Shown in pieces: positions 50,989-53,810 of a stretch of 53,810 bases of DNA. A program made the position numbers and the translations under genes. Positions within the stretch are counted from its first letter, which is position 1. Every line of letters starts with the position of its first letter. Source of the DNA: Thermohalobaculum sp038524325 (GTDB lineage Bacteria > Pseudomonadota > Alphaproteobacteria > Rhodobacterales > Rhodobacteraceae). The DNA lies in assembly GCA_038524325.1 (NCBI GenBank), contig JBCBIS010000004.1:1-53810 (forward strand). Direction: 5' to 3'. The notes beneath the pieces were generated by a model. It was not told where the DNA came from. It worked only from the letters and a program-made list of their open reading frames with translations, and did no database searches.

Positions 50989-52353
50989 TCACTCCATGTC
51001 GTAAGCGAGCTTCATGTGGACCGGGAAGGGCGTGCCCGCACCGTCGATGCCGGTGACCCCCTCGGCATAGCGCAGGCCTTCGAGTTTGAGGACCGGTTTG
51101 AGGATCGCCGGGATCACCGCCCGGTTGATCGCCTCGCCAAAGCAATTGTGCATGCCATAGCCCCAGGTCATATAGGTTGATGCCGGGCGATCGGTGCGGA
51201 ATGCGTTGGGGCTCGGCACGTCCAGGCTGTCGAAGGCCGCAGACAGGGTGGCGCCGAAGACCAGCGTGCCCTTGGGGATCTTCTTCTCGCGCACGGTCGA
51301 TTTCGCGATCACCGCGTCGCGGGTGGCGCGGCGGTAGAGCACGGGCTGATGCGGGTTGAAGCGCAGCGCCTCCCAGCAATACCGGGCGAGCAGGTCGTCC
51401 TTGTCGCCCCGCGCCGCGGCCTGCGCGCCCGCCAGTTCGCTCGGGCGGCGCATCAGCTCCTCCAGCACCAGGCAGGAGGCTTTCGAGAGGGTCGGCACCG
51501 CCCCGATCAAGAGGCCGACAATGTTGTTGCGGATGCCCAGATCGCTCATCCCCGGCGTGCCGGCGGCCTGCAGGGCCAGACAGCGGTTCAGCACATCATC
51601 CGCGTCGGTCGGGTTCGCTTTGCGCTGGGCAATCGTCTGGTCGAGATAGTCCCGCGCTGCCGCCATCATCGGCGTGACCTTGGCCTTCAGCTCCTCGGAC
51701 GCGCCCAGATCGGCGAAGAGGTACCAGAACATCGTGGTCGTCCAGTCGATCATCTCCTGCTGGCTGGGGCCGGGCGTGCCGAAATAGTGCCCGACCATGT
51801 CGGACGAGGTCTTCAGCCCCACATCCTGCGGCAGGTCGATCGTGCCCGTGCTGGCGGCCACCGCCGCATCCGCCACCTCGGTCGCCCGGGGCAGCACGAT
51901 CTCGGCCACATCGGTTGCCCGTGCCGCCAGCCGCATCGCCGAAGTGTCACGGGTATAGTCCCAGCCGGGCTGCATCCCCAGGAAGAAGTTCGAGCCATCG
52001 GTGATCTCGATCATGCGCGGGCCATAGACCACCTCGAAATCGTCGTTGCGGTTAAGGAAGTCCAGCACATCCTCGCGCCGTGTGATCACCGCTGTGCCGT
52101 TGTTCTCATAGGCTTGGACGAACTGCTTGCCGATCACCAGATTGGGCACAAAGGCGCGCAGGACGCTCAATGCGGTGCGCTGCCCCTCGGCGGCCAGCAA
52201 TTTGGCGGTGAGGCGCTGGGTAAAGCTGCCCTCGCCCTTACCGAAATACTCCTTCAGCGCCAGGAAAATCAGGCTCAGCAGTGCGCCCAGCCCCGAGAGC
52301 CAGTTCTGCAAGGTCATCAGCGGGGCCGTGATCAGGGCGGCGATGGCGGACAT
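50989..52353 (-). CDS. Cytochrome P450, membrane-anchored, atypical I-helix
   Basis: This 454-residue heme enzyme carries the heme-Cys motif WGYGMHNCFGEAI (Cys 404) and the K-helix ExxR (E328-A-L-R331). The N-terminal 35 residues are hydrophobic (GLGALLSLIFLALKEYF), suggesting a membrane anchor, which is uncommon in bacterial P450s. The I-helix reads GLLIGAVPTLSKAS (280-293). The acid-Thr pair of normal monooxygenases is missing and Pro 287 stands in its place, as in peroxide-using CYP152 or hydroperoxide-rearranging P450s. ATG 52353 follows GGGAGA. It lies 22 bases after the DyP-type peroxidase gene in the same operon. The substrate is unknown. Confidence 0.87.
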   Translation of the reverse strand: MSAIAALITAPLMTLQNWLSGLGALLSLIFLALKEYFGKGEGSFTQRLTAKLLAAEGQRTALSVLRAFVPNLVIGKQFVQAYENNGTAVITRREDVLDFLNRNDDFEVVYGPRMIEITDGSNFFLGMQPGWDYTRDTSAMRLAARATDVAEIVLPRATEVADAAVAASTGTIDLPQDVGLKTSSDMVGHYFGTPGPSQQEMIDWTTTMFWYLFADLGASEELKAKVTPMMAAARDYLDQTIAQRKANPTDADDVLNRCLALQAAGTPGMSDLGIRNNIVGLLIGAVPTLSKASCLVLEELMRRPSELAGAQAAARGDKDDLLARYCWEALRFNPHQPVLYRRATRDAVIAKSTVREKKIPKGTLVFGATLSAAFDSLDVPSPNAFRTDRPASTYMTWGYGMHNCFGEAINRAVIPAILKPVLKLEGLRYAEGVTGIDGAGTPFPVHMKLAYDME

Positions 52354-52375
52354 GGGCGGTCTCCCTCTGGCAGGA

Positions 52376-53810
52376 TCAGGTCGGGTCGACCACCCCATGG
52401 GCGATCATGTTCAGCGCGGTGATCGAGGGGATGAAGAAATACTCGCCGCCCCGGACCTCGACAAAGGTCTTCATGCCCGAGCAGACATAAGGCGCCTCGT
52501 CGCCCCGCGGATCCGCCGGCACGGTAAAGCGGTTATGGGTCGCGTGATCGCCAACCAGCGGGCAAGTGTTGTTGCCCGAGTTGAAGTCGAGCCCGTATTC
52601 GATCCATTGCTGCTGCACGAACTCGAACTGTCGGAACAGATTGGCGCAGAGGATCATCATCGCCACGCCCTGTTCGCTCTCGTCCGTGTCGTTCAGCCCC
52701 GCCTCCTTGGTGGTCGAGCCATAGGGCAGCCCGCGGCGCAGGATCCGGCGGCGTTTGTTGAGCGAGCTGTCCGCATCCTTGTTGACGCCGCTATAGCGCG
52801 AGGGGTCGCGGGGCAGCCCGGGCTCGGCCGGTTTTACAGCGTCCGCGCCATCGACCAATTCGGGATGCATATTGTTCTGCGGGTCCAGGTAATCGCGCGT
52901 ATTGACCCGCCGCAAATGCGAGGAGTTCGGGCAGTCGAAGCCTTGCATGTCCTGCGCATATTTGAAGTCCGAAGCGTGGCGGGTGCGGAGATATCCCACC
53001 TCCGCCCACCACATCCGGATAGGTTTGGCGTCCAGCTTCTCAGCATCGCCGACCGGGTCGTCGGGCAGCGGGTTCATCTGGAAATGATCCCGCACCTTTT
53101 GCCAATCGTCCCATTTCGGCGCCTTGGACATCGGCACGCCATCGGGCCAGCGGCCCACGACTTTGGAGCGCAGGGTGGTTTCCGCCTGATCCTCGGGAAT
53201 ACCGGCGACCTTGGCGTATCTCTTCGCTTCCTCGGCGAAATAGCTGCGCCACGAGCCGACATTCTCGTGCAGCTTCCGGAACGCCATGAAAGTGCCGTTG
53301 GTGGTGAATTCGGGCGGGCGCGCCGCGGGGGGCAGCTCCTGGCTTTCGTCCGGGTGGCCGAGCAGGAATTCCCCGGTGGCGAGCGGCTCCCAGCCATCCT
53401 CGCCGCGGCTGGGATCCATCCATTTGCCGCGGCCGACGACCTTCTCCTTCATCGTCTCGTCGTCGAACTGCCCTTCGAACACCGGGTCGCCTATGCCGTC
53501 GGCCAGGCCGAAATGCTCGCAGGGCGAGGGCATCAGGCAGGTTTTGTCCTCATTCGGGCAGGGCAGGCCGGGGGCGATCATGCCGTCGGGGCAATAGACC
53601 TTCTCGAAGACCGCACTCGCCTCCTGATACTTTGGGCCGATCCGATTGCCGCTGGCATCCTTGCCGTCCAGCGTCAGGATATCGATATAGCCACGCAGGT
53701 CGTTGCCCGGCTGCGCGCGGTACTCGGCGGTGACGCTCTGACAGGTCTCGTCCAGCCAGGTGGTCCATTCTTCCAGGACGTTATCGGTCGTTTGTCCCGG
53801 CACAGGATTT
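52376..53810 (-). CDS. DyP-type peroxidase family protein, 5' end at window edge
   Basis: About 475 residues are visible; the frame is open to the right edge, and the first possible start seen is a GTG at 53803, so the N-terminus may be missing. The DyP catalytic Asp motif GxxDG is in CEHFGLADGIGDPVF (near visible residue 102). The proximal heme His is in CPNSSHLRRVNTRDY (near 296). The C-terminal region RRRILRRGLPYG, ANLFRQFEFVQQQWIEYG and VRGGEYFFIPSITAL is characteristic. No Tat signal can be judged. It is the most upstream gene seen of the operon with the P450 and three GST-like genes, and would use peroxide to oxidise an organic substrate. Confidence 0.83.
   Translation of the reverse strand, partial: NPVPGQTTDNVLEEWTTWLDETCQSVTAEYRAQPGNDLRGYIDILTLDGKDASGNRIGPKYQEASAVFEKVYCPDGMIAPGLPCPNEDKTCLMPSPCEHFGLADGIGDPVFEGQFDDETMKEKVVGRGKWMDPSRGEDGWEPLATGEFLLGHPDESQELPPAARPPEFTTNGTFMAFRKLHENVGSWRSYFAEEAKRYAKVAGIPEDQAETTLRSKVVGRWPDGVPMSKAPKWDDWQKVRDHFQMNPLPDDPVGDAEKLDAKPIRMWWAEVGYLRTRHASDFKYAQDMQGFDCPNSSHLRRVNTRDYLDPQNNMHPELVDGADAVKPAEPGLPRDPSRYSGVNKDADSSLNKRRRILRRGLPYGSTTKEAGLNDTDESEQGVAMMILCANLFRQFEFVQQQWIEYGLDFNSGNNTCPLVGDHATHNRFTVPADPRGDEAPYVCSGMKTFVEVRGGEYFFIPSITALNMIAHGVVDPT

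Overview
The window reads as GC-rich chromosome of an alphaproteobacterium, most likely a Rhodobacterales/Paracoccaceae relative. This rests on the Rhodobacter-type polyol operon, the reductive pyrimidine cluster (preT/preA, hydA, amidohydrolase), the dimethylglycine dehydrogenase/MttB-like pair, and dispersed CCCGGG palindromes of an alphaproteobacterial REP-like kind. The assignment is inference; there is no rRNA to confirm it. Coding density is high and most genes sit in short operons.

Region 1 (1-4936) is the distal part of a mannitol/sorbitol operon on the plus strand: a permease cut by the window edge, an AraC-type regulator, mannitol 2-dehydrogenase, the transporter ATPase and fructokinase, mostly with overlapping ends. 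Region 2 (5066-7258, minus) holds pcaD and pobA for 4-hydroxybenzoate use, and tRNA-Val(CAC). Region 3 (7296-11955) is gph facing away from glmU-glmS (UDP-GlcNAc supply) and a small lipoprotein gene. Region 4 (12016-22081) is a mixed set: CPA1 antiporter, AEC transporter, acyl-CoA synthetase, tartrate dehydrogenase-like enzyme, GST, a membrane hydrolase with an interrupted catalytic fold, and an orphan TAXI binding protein. A degenerate array of about 15-nt repeats precedes the acyl-CoA synthetase. Region 5 (22234-28431) holds moaA, a perfect 38-bp inverted repeat, a sulfotransferase, a GH19 lysozyme/chitinase-like protein, gamma-glutamyltransferase and an HSL-type esterase.

Region 6 (28589-41077) is a pyrimidine degradation region. 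PreT/PreA reduce uracil or thymine, HydA opens the ring, and the Zn amidohydrolase removes the carbamoyl group. A RutR-like TetR regulator lies next to a near-perfect RutR-type operator. A five-gene NMT1/THI5-type ABC transporter with two different permeases and an extra 84-residue membrane protein probably imports a related substrate. Seven CCCGGG palindromes lie in and around this region; two form a perfect 29-bp inverted pair around a GIY-YIG gene. Region 7 (41200-47595) contains a TetR regulator, a small secreted protein and three genes pointing to N-methyl amine breakdown.

Region 8 (47968 to the right edge, minus) is the least conventional. A DyP-type peroxidase (cut by the edge), a membrane-anchored cytochrome P450 lacking the usual I-helix acid/Thr pair, and three tandem GST-like paralogues form one tight operon, followed by a hemolysin III-type membrane protein. 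This is the best candidate here for an undescribed pathway.
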